Positions 12,386 to 24,489 of a DNA stretch of 64,000 nucleotides are shown piece by piece; position 1 is the stretch's first letter; the number at the start of each line of letters is the position of its first letter. The DNA is from Toxorhynchites rutilus septentrionalis. Taxonomy: Eukaryota; Arthropoda; Insecta; Diptera; Culicidae. The notes beneath the pieces were generated by a model, which was not told the DNA's origin, did not search any database, and worked only from the letters and a program-made list of their open reading frames with translations. The DNA is taken from assembly GCF_029784135.1 (NCBI RefSeq), contig NC_073746.1, positions 295,206,089 through 295,270,088 on the forward strand, read 5' to 3'. The translations under genes were made by a program, and so were the position numbers.

Positions 12386-12961
12386 GTGATGATGTGTTTT
12401 ATTTCTGTTTTCATGTTTAGTTTTTATGATGAGTTTTATTTTCCATGTTTAGTTTTTAAGAAAGATAACGGGCTTGCAGCCTATAATCTAATAAACATTA
12501 CATTGTAAGAAATACGTTCATTTTCCAAAAAAATCATGAAAAAGTATTTTGCGTAATGCTGTTTACTTTTTTCTTTCCAACACTGTACATAGGATATTTG
12601 TTAGATTATTTACTTCCGTAGCAATTTCATTTTAAGCATCTTCAAAAACCACTAATTCTATTATTGTGTTCACACTAACAAGTATTTGGAAAAAAAACAT
12701 CAGCCGACTCAAACTTTTTATTGTCAAATACGCAGAACAAGCATGATAGGAAAGTTTGAAAATTCTTGAAAATGAAAAACAGATTTCGTTGATTTTTTAA
12801 TAATGATGTCATTGTTTTTCCTCAAATATTTATTTTACGTATCCACGTGGACATTGGCTACACCCTGACTCCCCTCACCGTGGACAATCGTGGACATTTT
12901 CGTAACCCCTACCCCCCTAAAGTTGTCCACGTGGTATGTGGACAGCCCCTTATTAAAATGA

Positions 12962-13450
12962 GAACTTTCGTCGAAGACTTCAACTTTCTATCTTTTATAG
13001 TTTCTGGGCATTTAAGTATGGAGACCCCTAAAAAATCATGTTTTACTTGTTCTTGACATATTTATAGTTAGAGAAAAGTTAGCAGAGCATGTAAATCGCT
13101 ATAATGTATACATATAAATGTTACGAATTAAACATTAATAGTAATTTTCAAAGAATAACATGAAAAAGTTGTTGTACGAAAAACTTTTCCCCTGTTGAAG
13201 AGCCCATCTTCCGATGTATGGGTGCCTTGTTGGAAATTGTATGGGCTCTTCATATATTTTTTTTCATTGAGGATTTTACAAAAAAAATCCTTTTTTGAGA
13301 AAAATTAATTTTAATTTTCAAAATATTTTTTTTTCAGCGAAATTTTTTTTACAATTAAAAAAAATTTAAGCAATTTCCTACATTCCATCGTTTGACCCAA
13401 ATTTTGTAGGTGTTATAGTTTTTAAGTAATCATTTTTTGTAAAAAACAAG
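12962..13450 (+). repeat. Repeat copy A, inverted relative to 16790-17200
   Basis: The sequence from CGTCGAAGACTTCAACTTTC through TCTATCTTTTATAGTTTCTG and the AT-rich part about ATGGGCTCTTCATATA matches, in reverse complement and with divergence, the segment around 16790-17200. It probably represents an unclassified interspersed family. No coding potential. Confidence 0.5.
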
Positions 13451-15520
13451 AAAAAAATGTTGGCCCTTTCAAAAAAGTAGTCCAATTCTGTTTTGAATAT
13501 TTCAAGTATGCAAAGTTGCTTAAAAGACCTATTTGTTTACACCCACAAAGTCTCGCTACTATCTGAGATAGTGCTGCCTAAGACGAGTGTGCATGAAATT
13601 CATCTAATGTAAATCACAATTTGCCTATCTTTTTAGCTGAGCTTGACCAGTGACTAGAGTAGTACCTTTTCAAAATACAATATTTGCTAATCTCTTCGAT
13701 ATTCCCTACAAAAATGCAACTTATTTCCGCTAACGGTTAATCAACAATATATTATGAGGTAGAGACTCATTTTTGAGATACTGACTAATAACTTCCCCAC
13801 AAATTCATTTCAAACCGATTCCAATATACCAGGCAACTGCCCTTCACACCGCAAGCGATGATTCATTTCTACATGCCGTGGGATAATGGTACATCATCTC
13901 CCTGCTGGCGGTTGCTGATCTGTACCATGTCATCTTGAACCCTCCGCGCTGCGGTGGCAGTCAGTGGCGCTCTTTTATCTGCTCGAATTGGTTCTTCGGC
14001 TGATGGTGGGCAACACACTGCCGAACCGGAGCGATGGGCAAGGATGGAAAGTTCTTTCCCATTATCTCCACTGTCCCGGTTGTGTATTATCCGTGTGGTT
14101 CAGCCATTCATTTGTTGCTGCACCGAGAATGAACCTACCCGATTTCTGGAGCATCCATCCAGTTCGATGATCGGAGAGATCCGTGTACTTCATAAAAGTG
14201 TAATTACATTTGCCGTTTGGTCCCAAGCGAGACCCGTTCGTTGCTTCTGATGAGATTTTCAGGATGCTTTATGATTTGTGCACGATTCTTTTTCTGTCTC
14301 TCTCTCAGACAACCACCGGTGAAACTTCCGACGCCGCAATGCAGTCACCGTTTGCCGTAAGTGTGGTCAAAGAAAATCATTGAAAGCTCGGCTTATGATT
14401 GGCTTTTATTTTTTGGGGCCAAAAAAGGTAGCTCACCAGCTCTGATTGTTTCGTTTTCTTTCGAAGTGCATCTTGTTGTTTTTGCTGTTCAACATAACTT
14501 TTTTCTTTTTTTACCTTTTTAAAAAACCTCTCTATACTTTAAGCAAGAAATTCATTTTCACTTAAAGCAAGCATACATAAGCAAAGTGGACGAAAATTCA
14601 GTTTACTGCTAATGAAATTTGTGTATTGTTAAGATAGTAATGCTCTATGTTGAAAATCTTCCCACAGGAACCGGCCAAGTTTGTAAGCTTTCTTGTGATC
14701 AACATGATCGTTACTGAAATTGTTTTTCGTTCATCCTCCAACTTTCTTCCGAAGCTTTCTCATCAACGCAAACGGTTGAAACAAAAAAAAATTACACGCG
14801 AGACCTTTTATCCACCACGCAAGGCTCTTCCTTTGCTCCGTTGGTACCTTATCGTAATATTGCCACGTCTTAAACATGTTCTTTTGCATATAAAACATTC
14901 CTCCGGTTTCCCCCCAACAGCGGCAACGCTTCCACGCACCACCATCGACACCTATTCTTGAGGTTCCCCCGGTTCTGGAAGCCGTTTTTTCGCACTCGCG
15001 CCCAGCTTTTTTTCGCCGAAGCTAATCATCGTGTATCTTGGTAGCCATTTGGCCGGAAGCGCTCGGTGTTCTCGGTCACCGTGCGAGCGAAACATATGCG
15101 TGCGTACGGACGGTGTGGTTCGTGTGCTTGTGTGTAGGTCTACGCCGGGGGAGAATGGTATGTTTTTTGCATGTTTTATTCCCGGAACATTGCACGCCAT
15201 TGATCTCGACGCTCATCAGCAACATTGATGGGCGCGATCGGGAGATTTCGTTGATAGTTGATAGTGATGTTAATGAGTGTATGAAGATTGTTTTTCTTTC
15301 AGTTGATTTATCGGTTTCAATTATCGATTTCCACAGCCACAAGCGTTCGGGCCTGGTCGAATCAGGCTTCCCGGAAAATACGATTGTCGCTAGTTTAAGA
15401 GTATACTCTGCCCATGTTTGCATAGGAGAAGTAATCACCAACAACCCTACAAACACTCAACCCTACAAACACTCAAACATACATACAAACAGGGCAAACT
15501 GAATGGAACCATTAAAGTCA
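13450..15520. other. Noncoding, mostly non-repetitive region
   Basis: No supported gene. GC content rises at 13,850-14,350 and 14,880-15,250 relative to the AT-rich repeats around it, and small open frames occur there without recognisable domains. This could be regulatory or untranslated sequence of a neighbouring gene; nothing in the sequence decides it. Confidence 0.4.
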
Positions 15521-15529
15521 TTTGTTTAT

Positions 15530-15740
15530 TTGGGAACTGCGGTCATCTTGGATTTGGATTTTTCATGATCTACTGTGTTCTACCAGTCGAGCACTTTCAT
15601 TTCATACCCATATTGATGGGGTTCTATGAAAATATGAAATCCGCCATTTTGTAGTGGCAGCCATTTTGGATTTGCATTTTTCATAAATAAGTGTGTTCTA
15701 CTAGTCAAGCCCTTTCATTTGATACCCATATTAGCTATTC
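15530..15740. repeat. Interspersed repeat with CATTTCATACCCATATT motif, twice
   Basis: The motif CTTTCATTT.ATACCCATATT occurs twice (near 15595 and 15710), each after TGTTCTAC.AGTC. The same family appears in inverted orientation at 20430-20575, where the GGTATCAAATGAAA form also occurs twice. Likely a common interspersed family of unknown type. Confidence 0.6.
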
Positions 15741-15784
15741 AAAATGGAATTATTATACAAATTATTCGAAATTTCCGAAAATCA

Positions 15785-15852
15785 AAAGTAAAATACTCCG
15801 GATAATCGAGTCTCCGGATAAGCGTGTCCGGATAATCGAGTCGGACCTGTAT
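15785..15852. repeat. Short repeats of CCGGATAATCGAGTC
   Basis: Three near-copies of a CCGGATAATCGAGTC unit lie in tandem in under 70 bp. Such units are often found at ends of mosquito DNA elements, but a partner end was not seen here. Confidence 0.5.
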
Positions 15853-16789
15853 TTCACGGTGAACAACATTGCGGACAAACATCTCAAAAAATCGTGGTGA
15901 ATAGAATGATTTTGTTCACGTTCACGTTCATATTAAGAGTTTGCCAGTAAACATGAAGTAAATAAACATCGAGCTTTAATAAAGTAACCAGATAAAATAT
16001 ACAATTGTTCACGAATCAACCCAAAGCAACGAAGTTTTTCAACCCATGCAGAGACCCGATAGAATGGAACTGCATACATATGGAAATTTTCACTGAAAAC
16101 TCGAGAGTTGCATACCATATCCTTTTACAGTTCACAGTGAAATAATTTTCAGAATGCCTTGGGACATTCAAACGTGAACATGAACGGGGGATTGTTTTGA
16201 CGTCTATATTCACCACTGTTTTCACGTTTTCACCGTTTTCACCGAAGTCGGTGAACTATGGTTAATTCACCAACATCTCGATTCCACGGTGAAAATTCAG
16301 AATCGTAGTGAAATATTGAATTGATCTATTATCAATATGAATTCTGTTTAAATATGTTTTTCCACTAGAAAATGTTTCTTCCTATTGTTTCAAGACGTTT
16401 TCCTCGCGTTTTATATATGGATTGATGAATTATCAACAAAAAAGAGATTGATCACGTTCACGTTCACGAGAACTCTAAACCGGCCTTAAGAGGTATGTTG
16501 TCATAAAAAGTACAGTACGTTACATATGATGCGACATGTCGAGGCACCACTCAGTGTCGCATTGGAGGCGATTTTGTCTAGTAATTGGACATTCGCGACT
16601 GGTGGTGACTTTCAATGTGGGACCATAATTTGGGCCCCTAACTCAATGTTTCCAAAAATGTCCAATTAGAGGTAAAAATGTCCAATTAAACGTGTTACAT
16701 CACAGGTCTGTACAATTAGCTGAATGTCGAATTAGATGTAAATTACTGTACAACCAAAATCAAAACAAAAGCCGAGGCACAAAGCCCAG
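15853..16789. other. Noncoding region with TTCACG-rich repeats
   Basis: Repeated CACGTTCACGTTCA motifs occur at about 15915-15930 and 16450-16470, and GTCCAATTA motifs recur around 16,660-16,740. No gene is seen. Confidence 0.4.
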
Positions 16790-17200
16790 ACAAAAACTTG
16801 AGAAACCATATTTTTTATCCAATGATTTTTTTTAAATTGATTGATATTTTTTAATGAAAACTTAAATAAGTTCCTACATTTCATTTTTAACCCAGATCTC
16901 ATAGTTTTTTTTAAGGGAAAGATTTCAAAACATTTCCCACTAAAAAACTATAAGATATACAAAATTTTGGAGAATGATGTGTATGAAAATATTATTTTTT
17001 TCATTAATAAAATATCAAACAAATTTTTCAAAACATATTTTGAAAATTTAAATTTATTTCTCTCAGAAAAGTATTTTTCTTTTAATTATGTGAATGGCCC
17101 ATACAATTACCAACAAGTTATCCATACATCGAAGGAAGGGCCATATATTCCAGAAACTATAAAGATAGAAAGCTGACGTCTTCGACGAAAGTCCAAATAT
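16790..17200 (-). repeat. Repeat copy B, inverted relative to 12962-13450
   Basis: The right part ACTATAAAGATAGAAAGCTG ... GTCTTCGACGAAAG is the reverse complement of the start of the copy at 12962, with divergence. It has no real coding content. Confidence 0.5.
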
Positions 17201-17481
17201 AAATAAAAATGGAAGGCCGTCTTTATTTTGTTGTATTCGTCCCTTCCCGTATATCAATGTTAAAGTTAAAATTTTGAAGTTTTATCAAAAATGTATTCCC
17301 TGTAACGGAGGAACATGTCATTTGCAAGTGAATCAAGAATCTTGAACGAAAATTGTGTTTGAAAATAAATGTATATTATAATGACGACAAATTGTAAAGA
17401 GCTAATTAGAAGATTAATCAAAAATTTCTCTTTTTTTTGTAAATTAATGCTTTATCCTACAAAATTGATTACAAATTTAAT

Positions 17482-17872
17482 ATTCAAAGTATTGCCCATC
17501 GCTAATCACAACTTTTTCCCATCTTTCTGGCAATTCACGGATCCCTTTGTGATATAATCGGCCGGTTTGTCGGCTAACCACGATTCGATGCAATTTTTTA
17601 CTTCATCAAAATTGGAGAAGTGCTGGTCAACCAGGCCATGTTGCATCGATCGAAAAAGGTAGTAATCGGACGGAGCAATGTCTGGAGAATACGGCGGGAG
17701 GGATAGGACCTCCCATTTCAGCGTTTCCAAGTATGTTTTGACCGGTTTCGCGACATGCGGCCGAGCATTGTCGTGCTGCAAAAAATACTTTATCGTGTCT
17801 TTGCTCGTATTGTGGCCGTTTTTCCTTAGATGGGAAAAAATGGAAAAGTTGAGACATAACTACGCTGATCAA
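17482..17872 (-). pseudogene. Mariner (DD34D) transposase C-terminal relic
   Basis: On the minus strand the protein shows QHDNARPHVAKPVKTYLETL and LPPYSPDIAPSDYYLF, which hold the second and third catalytic Asp residues of a mariner transposase with 34 residues between them. The conserved tail follows. A frameshift near 17545 moves the last residues (RELPERWEKVV type) into another frame, ending near 17482. The N-terminal helix-turn-helix half and first Asp are missing or unreadable. Dead fragment. Confidence 0.82.
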
Positions 17873-17899
17873 CGATCAACATTTGCCGCATCCTTATGA

Positions 17900-20131
17900 G
17901 GTTCAAATTCCCTTAACAACTTGTGGCGTCATCCAAGAAGGAAATAATTTCAGTTCACACCCGTCCAGTTGCAGCAATGGAAACATTTCTGAGATTCTAA
18001 AATTTCCCGATGACCCACATGAGATAGCAATAGACACACGAAGATCTTCAAGATGATCCCGTCGTGTAAACGATGCCGTTCCGAAGGAGAGTGAGAAAAA
18101 GAACCGGAGAGATGTGCACCCCAAGAAGGAGCACTCTAATGAACAATCGTGAAGTGAGATTATGGTCTTTTCGTGAAATCGCTCCATTATAATCTAATTA
18201 TTACCTCACTGTAAGTTCCTCCTGTTTCTCCCCCACTGCCAAGAAGCGGCCAAGAACAGATTCACAAGCTGGGAAAGATATCACGTATCTCGCGTCCAGC
18301 TTAGTGAAGGGGGCAACACGGTGAGGTTCTACAAAACAGTCGTGTCTAGCGCATTTGAAGATTGGCCTCTGCCATATCGACTAGCCCTCTCTATCGTGTG
18401 GAGTGCATCTCGTTAGACCTCCGGTCGGTGGTAGCGTTCGGTTTTTTTTCTTTCTTTTCTCCCTCGCGCGCAGAGATCTGTTTTCGCATCTCGACGCGGC
18501 TAATCCGATCCGAGACATCCATGCAAAGTAGGGCGAGAAGGAGCGCGAGCGAAAGAAAGAGAGAAAACACATGGCGGGAACACACGACTTGAAAAGCGCA
18601 GTTCCGAGCTTCATCTCGCACTCCTCGAGTTGATGATTAAATAAGTAGGCTCTGGCGTGTGTTGTGTTCGAGACGGCTTACACTGCTTACTGGGATTTCT
18701 CCCCATTTTCGGTCACATTCAAGCAATGCGCGAGATGCACCATAAGCATCAACGGAGCGAATGGTAGTTGAAACCTAACATTTTGAACCCACTTCCTGAC
18801 ACCTGGGGTCATGACGGCGGGAATCGCTGCATTTTTCCCTCTCGTCTTTGTTTTTTTTTGTCTGTGCTTCTCGCACGCTCACGTACAAACTTGGACCTGG
18901 GAGATCTACGCTAGATCGACGTGCAGCGTTTGGTCGTGTCCTGGAACCACCAGACGGTGACCAGCATTCGGAAAACTTTGCATAATTGTGCGACTTCACA
19001 TGGCTGGTAGTTTCTAGCCACGAACTACCGATTAGAGCACCGCGACTTCAATTCAAATCCGCAACGAAATAGACGAAACGACACAGCGGCCCCGGGGTCA
19101 CTAAAGTGTTTCGTTAAATAGCTTTAATTGGCTGCACATAAACAAACCGCGACGTTTCAACAACAAGACGGAAATCGAGTCGTTGGTCTATTCAAATTAA
19201 AGTAACGTTTCCTTCCCACCGTACGGACCCGGCACTGACCCCACGCTTACAGAGATGTTGCGGCTTCCAAAAAGGAACTTCTCATGATACCTCTTCGCTT
19301 CGGCTGAGTGAAGTGACCCCTCAACTTGATCACGTCAATCGATTGCTGTCGTTTGGAAAAATTCAGCGCGTTCGCCTTTCTGTTTGGGGCGGTTTTCCAA
19401 TACTGATCGGCAGCTTTGGGCATGGTGCATATCTCCCCGATTGCTAGCAGTTCCCAAATGATGAACTGATGAGAAGCTGCAGGTACATACCGCGAATATG
19501 CACGCCAATTCGTGATCATGTCGTTTTCTCTATCTCTCCCTCGTTGGCAAAACTTACCCTGGAACAACGAATAAGGAATAAATCATCACTGCCTATTATT
19601 ACTGCTGCTGTTGCTGCAGCCCGGATTACCGCCGCCCCACAGCGGAATCGGTAATGAGAGCGCGCGAGTGATCACGGGCTACCGGATCATGAATCGGATC
19701 TCTATGTGCTGTTCGTGGGTGTGTGTGCCCATATTGCAACTAGTCGTGATCTAATTTATCTAAATTCCTGTGGAGAAAATCGCTTCCGAATTCGAATGCG
19801 ACCTCTGCGGGTAATGTTGGACGACCGCGGTGATGGCTTAGCGTGATCATTTGGTGTTTAGTTATCCCAAAGTGCCACAGGCGATCAATTTTCTCTAGTT
19901 TCTTATTATTATGGACACATGCAAATATGTGTCAATACTGATAAGAATGTTTTAATTATTCTATGAAGATTTTCGAAAAGCCCACCTGGAAACGGGATAG
20001 GATTATAGATGGTTATTAGGATCGAAAATAATTGAAAACGTCCGGAGAATTGTTTTGACCTTCATACGTTCAGATTTTACTGGGTTACTGGGTAAATATT
20101 ATTGGAAACGAAATTTCGATGTAGAAAGAAC
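17900..20131. other. Noncoding, relatively GC-rich, low-repeat region
   Basis: No coding exon could be supported. The stretch 18,200-19,700 lacks transposon signatures and has pyrimidine-rich tracts (18,440-18,470) and CpG-containing segments unlike the surrounding repeats. It could contain untranslated exons or enhancers of the downstream TPR gene or of a gene outside the window. Confidence 0.4.
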
Positions 20132-20429
20132 TAGAGATGGACGAACACTTTCGAGCCGCTCATTTGATGCGTTTCGTCAGAACGAGCGTACGATCCTCGG
20201 TTCCTTACAAATAAGCCGCGAATCTTAAATGAACCACGGTACTTTCATGAACCACGGCTCTTAGATGATTCACAAAAGATCCACGTTTCGTAAAGGAACC
20301 ACGATTCATAAAAGAACCAAGTGATTCCTAAAACAACGCTTAGAATAGAACGGAGATTCACTGCGAGAAACACTAACAAGAAAAGATTAGCTTTTCATCG
20401 CTTCTCGCTGACGGACTACAATTTTTTCC

Positions 20430-20575
20430 AAGAACTCATCAATATGGGTATCAAATGAAAGGGCTCGAGTCCTAGTAGAACACACAGTAGATGATGAAAA
20501 ATCAAAATCCAATATACCCGCAGTCTCAAAATGACTATTTTTTTCATGCAACTCCTTCATATGGGTATCAAATGA
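20430..20575. repeat. Interspersed repeat, inverted copy of the 15530-15740 family
   Basis: It contains two copies of ATATGGGTATCAAATGAAA and the TAGTAGAACACAC segment, the reverse complement of the motifs at 15530-15740. Confidence 0.6.
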
Positions 20576-22014
20576 AACGATTTAACTAACACAAAAACAC
20601 AAAAAAAAATCAAGTGAGAAATGTGAAAAAAAGCTGAAGGTGATTAAACGGATAATGGTTTGGCTGGATACCGGATAACAGATATCCGGACAGCTTCGAC
20701 ATTTTTAAATAAAAATTATAAACGGATATTAAATTTTTTGCTTAGAATTAATATTATATTTAATAGTGTAAGAAGTTTTCTACAAGGAATCTGGAACAGA
20801 ACACTTTTAAACGCTAGAGAGGTCGTTTTCACTACTTAGGAGAAGATCAGAATTGTCTGATTGCAATATTTTAAGACTCCAAGTTCAAATCAGACCATTT
20901 AGAAGTTCTCGGGACGGATACAGCCAGACAAAAAATCTTAGTAGTAAAGGTAAATAATCGCCAAAGTCAACAATCCAATTGCTAACGAAATCGACTGTTA
21001 CGTGGAAATATCCCGAATCGATCGCCATCACGATCGTAATGGTTGGTGTTTACTCTAAGCAACACATACCTCAATTGGTTAGGTTTGCTAGAGTATATTT
21101 CAGCTCCTTGCTGTTTTATTTGCAGCGCCAAAATATTCTCTGAAGGTGACCTGGTATGCGAAGAAAAGCGGAATCGGCATTCACCTTAATTGGTTAAACC
21201 ATTGGTTAATTTTGAGCACTGTTATAAAATTAATACTGTATTGAGTTGATAATAATTTAGTTTTAATAACATTTCTGACATGTCAGTAATAACACCCAAT
21301 TTTTGATTATGTGTGAATGATGTTTATGTGTTATTATGTTATGATTTTTTCATGTGAAAAGATTTTTTTTTCTCTATATCCAGTATCCCACCGGATAGTT
21401 ACTGAAAATCAGTTTCATACAGATAATGTACTAAAAACTATTCAATTTGTCAAGTTTGGAAACAAAAAAAGGCGCACGGGACCAAATCTGGAGAATACGA
21501 TAGCAGTTCGTAGTGCAATTCGACCAATTTGGCTGTGGCGACGGCGGAATTTCCATTTTTTTACATTTTTCTAAAATTCGCGAACACACCCGCTTCCACA
21601 CACGATCAAAACAAAACTACGAGTCCGATTCGGCTGAAATTTTGACAGTAGCCGTTTACAAGAATTTACTACACGATAAGTAATCTCTCTTGCGATACTG
21701 ACACCATCGGGCGATGAGGCTAAGTACTTATCGGACTGCCCTCTTATATAAAATTCTCGTGTCACGGTGTTTGTTACCGAACCCCTCCAAAACGGCTCGA
21801 CCGATTTTGATGAAATTATGCACAAAAAACATATGACATATGTGGGCATGAAAATTGGTTGTAATCTATATATGATACCGCTAGGGTACCGATTACCATA
21901 TAGTTAATACCGATTAAGGGTGTCCCATGGAGGAAAAAATCAAAATAATTTTTCTGCATATGAATGTGTGTAATCCTTAAATTTCGCTTCAAAATATACA
22001 TATAACCCCAAATA

Positions 22015-22573
22015 CAGGGTGGGCCATTTAAAGTGGAAGGATTTGTTTTTGCAATAGCAAAGTAAAGAAGTGGAATTTAAAAAAATTTTTTTTTTTGAAA
22101 TTCATTTATTTTGGTCCAAGGAGATTTGTTCTAACAACTTTTTGATTATGATATCTCGTAAATGACCGCCTCTGGCCTTGACCGCAAAATGTGCCCTTTT
22201 TTCGGCATTTTCCATCACTTTGCCCAATGTTTCGGCCGATATGGCAGCAATTTCTTGTCGGATATTGTCTTTCAGCACAGCCAGGGTCCTTGGTTTACCA
22301 GTGTATACCTTGGATTTTAAATATCCCCATAAAAAAAAAGGCAGGAGGCGTCAAATCAGGTGATCTCGGTGGCCAGTCATAATCGCCGTTTTTCGATATT
22401 AATCTTCCGGGGAACATTTCGCGCAATTTCGCGCGTTGTTGAGGTGTCTATTGTTCCATGGTTAAAATTGTACTGAAATGACGCTTCCAACGCGGTATGA
22501 CATTTGTTAATCTGACATCTCTGTCAAAAGTTATGGGGTTGCCAGATGCTTCCACTTTAAATGGCCCACCCTG
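22015..22573 (-). mobile_element. DD41D Tc1/mariner-type element, short internally deleted copy
   Basis: The terminal repeat CAGGGTGGGCCATTTAAAGT appears at the left and in reverse complement at the right, with TA duplications at 22013-22014 and 22574-22575. Internally, the start of the transposase (minus strand, near 22458) is fused directly to the LREMFPGRLIS block near the middle of the protein, so nearly all of the N-terminal half is deleted and several stops follow. It belongs to the same family as the 911-bp copy at 32085-32995 and interrupts the Helitron. Confidence 0.85.
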
Positions 22574-22984
22574 TATTAACCCCATTCCCTACTTTTGATA
22601 GCAAATTTAGTATTTCTGTATAAAAAATATCCAAATAATTTGACTCTCGTTCGTTTTCCAATAAGAATGAATTTATTTATATTGTTAAATAACAGATGCC
22701 ACGACGTTCGCTTAATATAACTTCCATCCACGCATGCGCAAGTAACCTCAATTCGCTTAAAGTCAGGCACTGCTGGAATCCTTATTGAATGAAAACAATG
22801 AATTATTGAAATTCATCAATTCACAAATACTCGGATTGCAAAATGGCAAACACGCTATTACCATTAATCTTGATAAAACACCGGCTGAAGCGCACGAGTG
22901 AAGATTCAATGCGCATGTTGTCGAAGACACTGTGGATGGATTTTTATGTGTGTCGCATGACGTCATTCTACGATGTCGTGAGCT

Positions 22985-23110
22985 GTGTCAACAAGCCATG
23001 GTCGACCTACACGCAATGGTAGAGAGCGAACGACTTCGATCCCTACGACAGAATCAAGAAAAGCTACGTGAGGAATAACATATTCACTTGCGAGACGCTA
23101 TCATGAGCAA
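22985..23110 (+). pseudogene. Helitron Rep protein relic
   Basis: The frame reads QAMVDLHAMVESERLRSLRQ, then NQEKLREE, a TAA, and HIHLRDAI. This matches the block ending EEYIHLRDAI just before the replication-initiator domain of Helitron Rep proteins, with the Tyr codon turned into a stop. The rest of Rep and the helicase are not legible. Confidence 0.6.
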
Positions 23111-24489
23111 TGCCGATACAGGCTTTGCTATTGTCAGTTGCTATTGAAGTTTTAAAGGAGCTTCGGTACGACATCACACGCATTCGATCCAACACGTTAC
23201 TGGATGTATTCGGTTGAATGACAAAAACGAGAATACCCTCATATGCACATTTTTAGTTTGATTAGTTCACAAATTATGTCATGAGGAAAACAATAGTGTA
23301 ATTTCCTGGGAAATTCTAGATCCGTCTACTGATCAACTGCTCATCTTATTCTGAAATCCCTTCGACTCAAGTCCAATTTCAGAATGCAAAAGTTTATTTC
23401 GGTCGAATCGTGAGATCCGATCGAGGCTCAAATCAATCGGATTCCGGAATATTGGTGACTGTTCAATATTGTTATCACAAACATAGTTCATGGCCCATGC
23501 GGTGATCTTAAGCTTTTATCATCTTGCATGCTAGATGGATGCGTTTTCCTAAAGATTTCACCAACGACACGATCACAAGCATATGCGGATGTACATTATA
23601 TCAACGAAGAAATACTGATAATGGCGGAGAATCATTCACAAATTTATTTATTTATTTACACACAAGAATCACGAACATTTCACGTTTGTTTTACGAATGA
23701 CAATGCGCACCGCCATTTTCGGCAGCATAAACATAACACATATATTCGTTCAAATCGTTTCATTCATTATATTTTATCGATCACATTCGATCAATTTTAA
23801 TGATCGTTAAAACATTAACACACACTTACAATACATTAGTTATTTTGATTTAACAATCAACATATTCACTAGAAATAATTAATATAGCTGAACAACGTTT
23901 GCCGGGTCAGCTAGTTATTATTATAATGTACTAAAAGCTGAAAATTATTAGGCAAGTAGCAGTTAGCAGATATCACACCCCTTCTTTCATTAATCTAGAA
24001 CATTGATGAAACTAAAATTGAACCGTGGGGCACATCGGATTTCCATTGTCCACAGTTATTTGTTTCACCATATGAACCACGATTATTAATTATATATTAT
24101 TATTATCAGATGAAGCGCGATCATCTGTACGGGAGAAGCTCGATGCAATGGTTGGCAAACTTCAAGCCTAACATGATCCAGAAGCTGATGCAGTAGAATT
24201 TCCTCAGAAGCAGTATATGTTTACAGTGAAGGACGAATAGATTTTCATCAGATTACATCGAAAAGATGATGTTTATAAACCGAAATATGCAATGAAGTTG
24301 ATTGTGATGGAAATTTTTTTTTAGAGAAAATCTAGAATAAAGTGATATTTTTGCTATTCTAGGCACTAATTATTGTTTCTGACTTTATTTTCTTGAAAAG
24401 AGCCATCGATCCGCACGAATGAACAAGCTAGTTTAATTGAACACATGGTTTTGAGCCGCACACGGAATGAACCCTTTTGTCCATCTCTA

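Larger units (their letters stand above)
9274..12949. mobile_element. DNA transposon with TTA target duplication, carrying later insertions
   Basis: The left terminus GGGGCTGTCCACATACCACG is matched by its reverse complement at the right end, and both sides are flanked by TTA (9271-9273 and 12950-12952). Subterminal copies of a GTGGACA motif occur at both ends (9340-9395 and 12845-12935). GGG-type ends with a TTA duplication fit PIF/Harbinger; this is inference, since no Harbinger transposase is visible. The middle is filled by a Tc1-like relic and a non-LTR retrotransposon copy, so the original element was much shorter than 3.7 kb. Confidence 0.75.
21742..23914 (+). mobile_element. Helitron, decayed
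   Basis: The 5' end begins TCTTATATAAAATTCTCGTG and continues into the CACGGTGTTTGTTACCGAAC segment characteristic of arthropod Helitrons. The 3' end is GCCGGGTCAGCTAG, finishing in CTAG followed by a host T. TAGCTGA at 23885-23891 pairs with TCAGCTA at 23907-23913 to form the 3' hairpin. The base before the 5' TC is C rather than the expected A, so the 5' limit is approximate. A relic of the Rep protein is present, and a DD41D element is inserted at 22015-22573. Confidence 0.75.
20132..24489. mobile_element. hAT-like element (outer shell of a nested insertion)
   Basis: The left end TAGAGATGGACGAA and right end (reverse complement TAGAGATGGACAAA) match closely. The adjacent 8-bp flanks, GAAAGAAC (20124-20131) and AAATGAAC (24490-24497), agree at six of eight positions, as expected of an aged hAT target duplication. 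Inside, 20150-20340 has repeated AACCACG/AACCAAG motifs. No hAT transposase is visible. A Helitron (21742-23914) occupies most of the interior. Confidence 0.6.

Noticed and set aside
15900..16470. Element bounded by CACGTTCACGTTCA motifs
   Set aside because: The two motifs are in direct, not inverted, orientation and no target duplication is visible, so boundaries cannot be supported.
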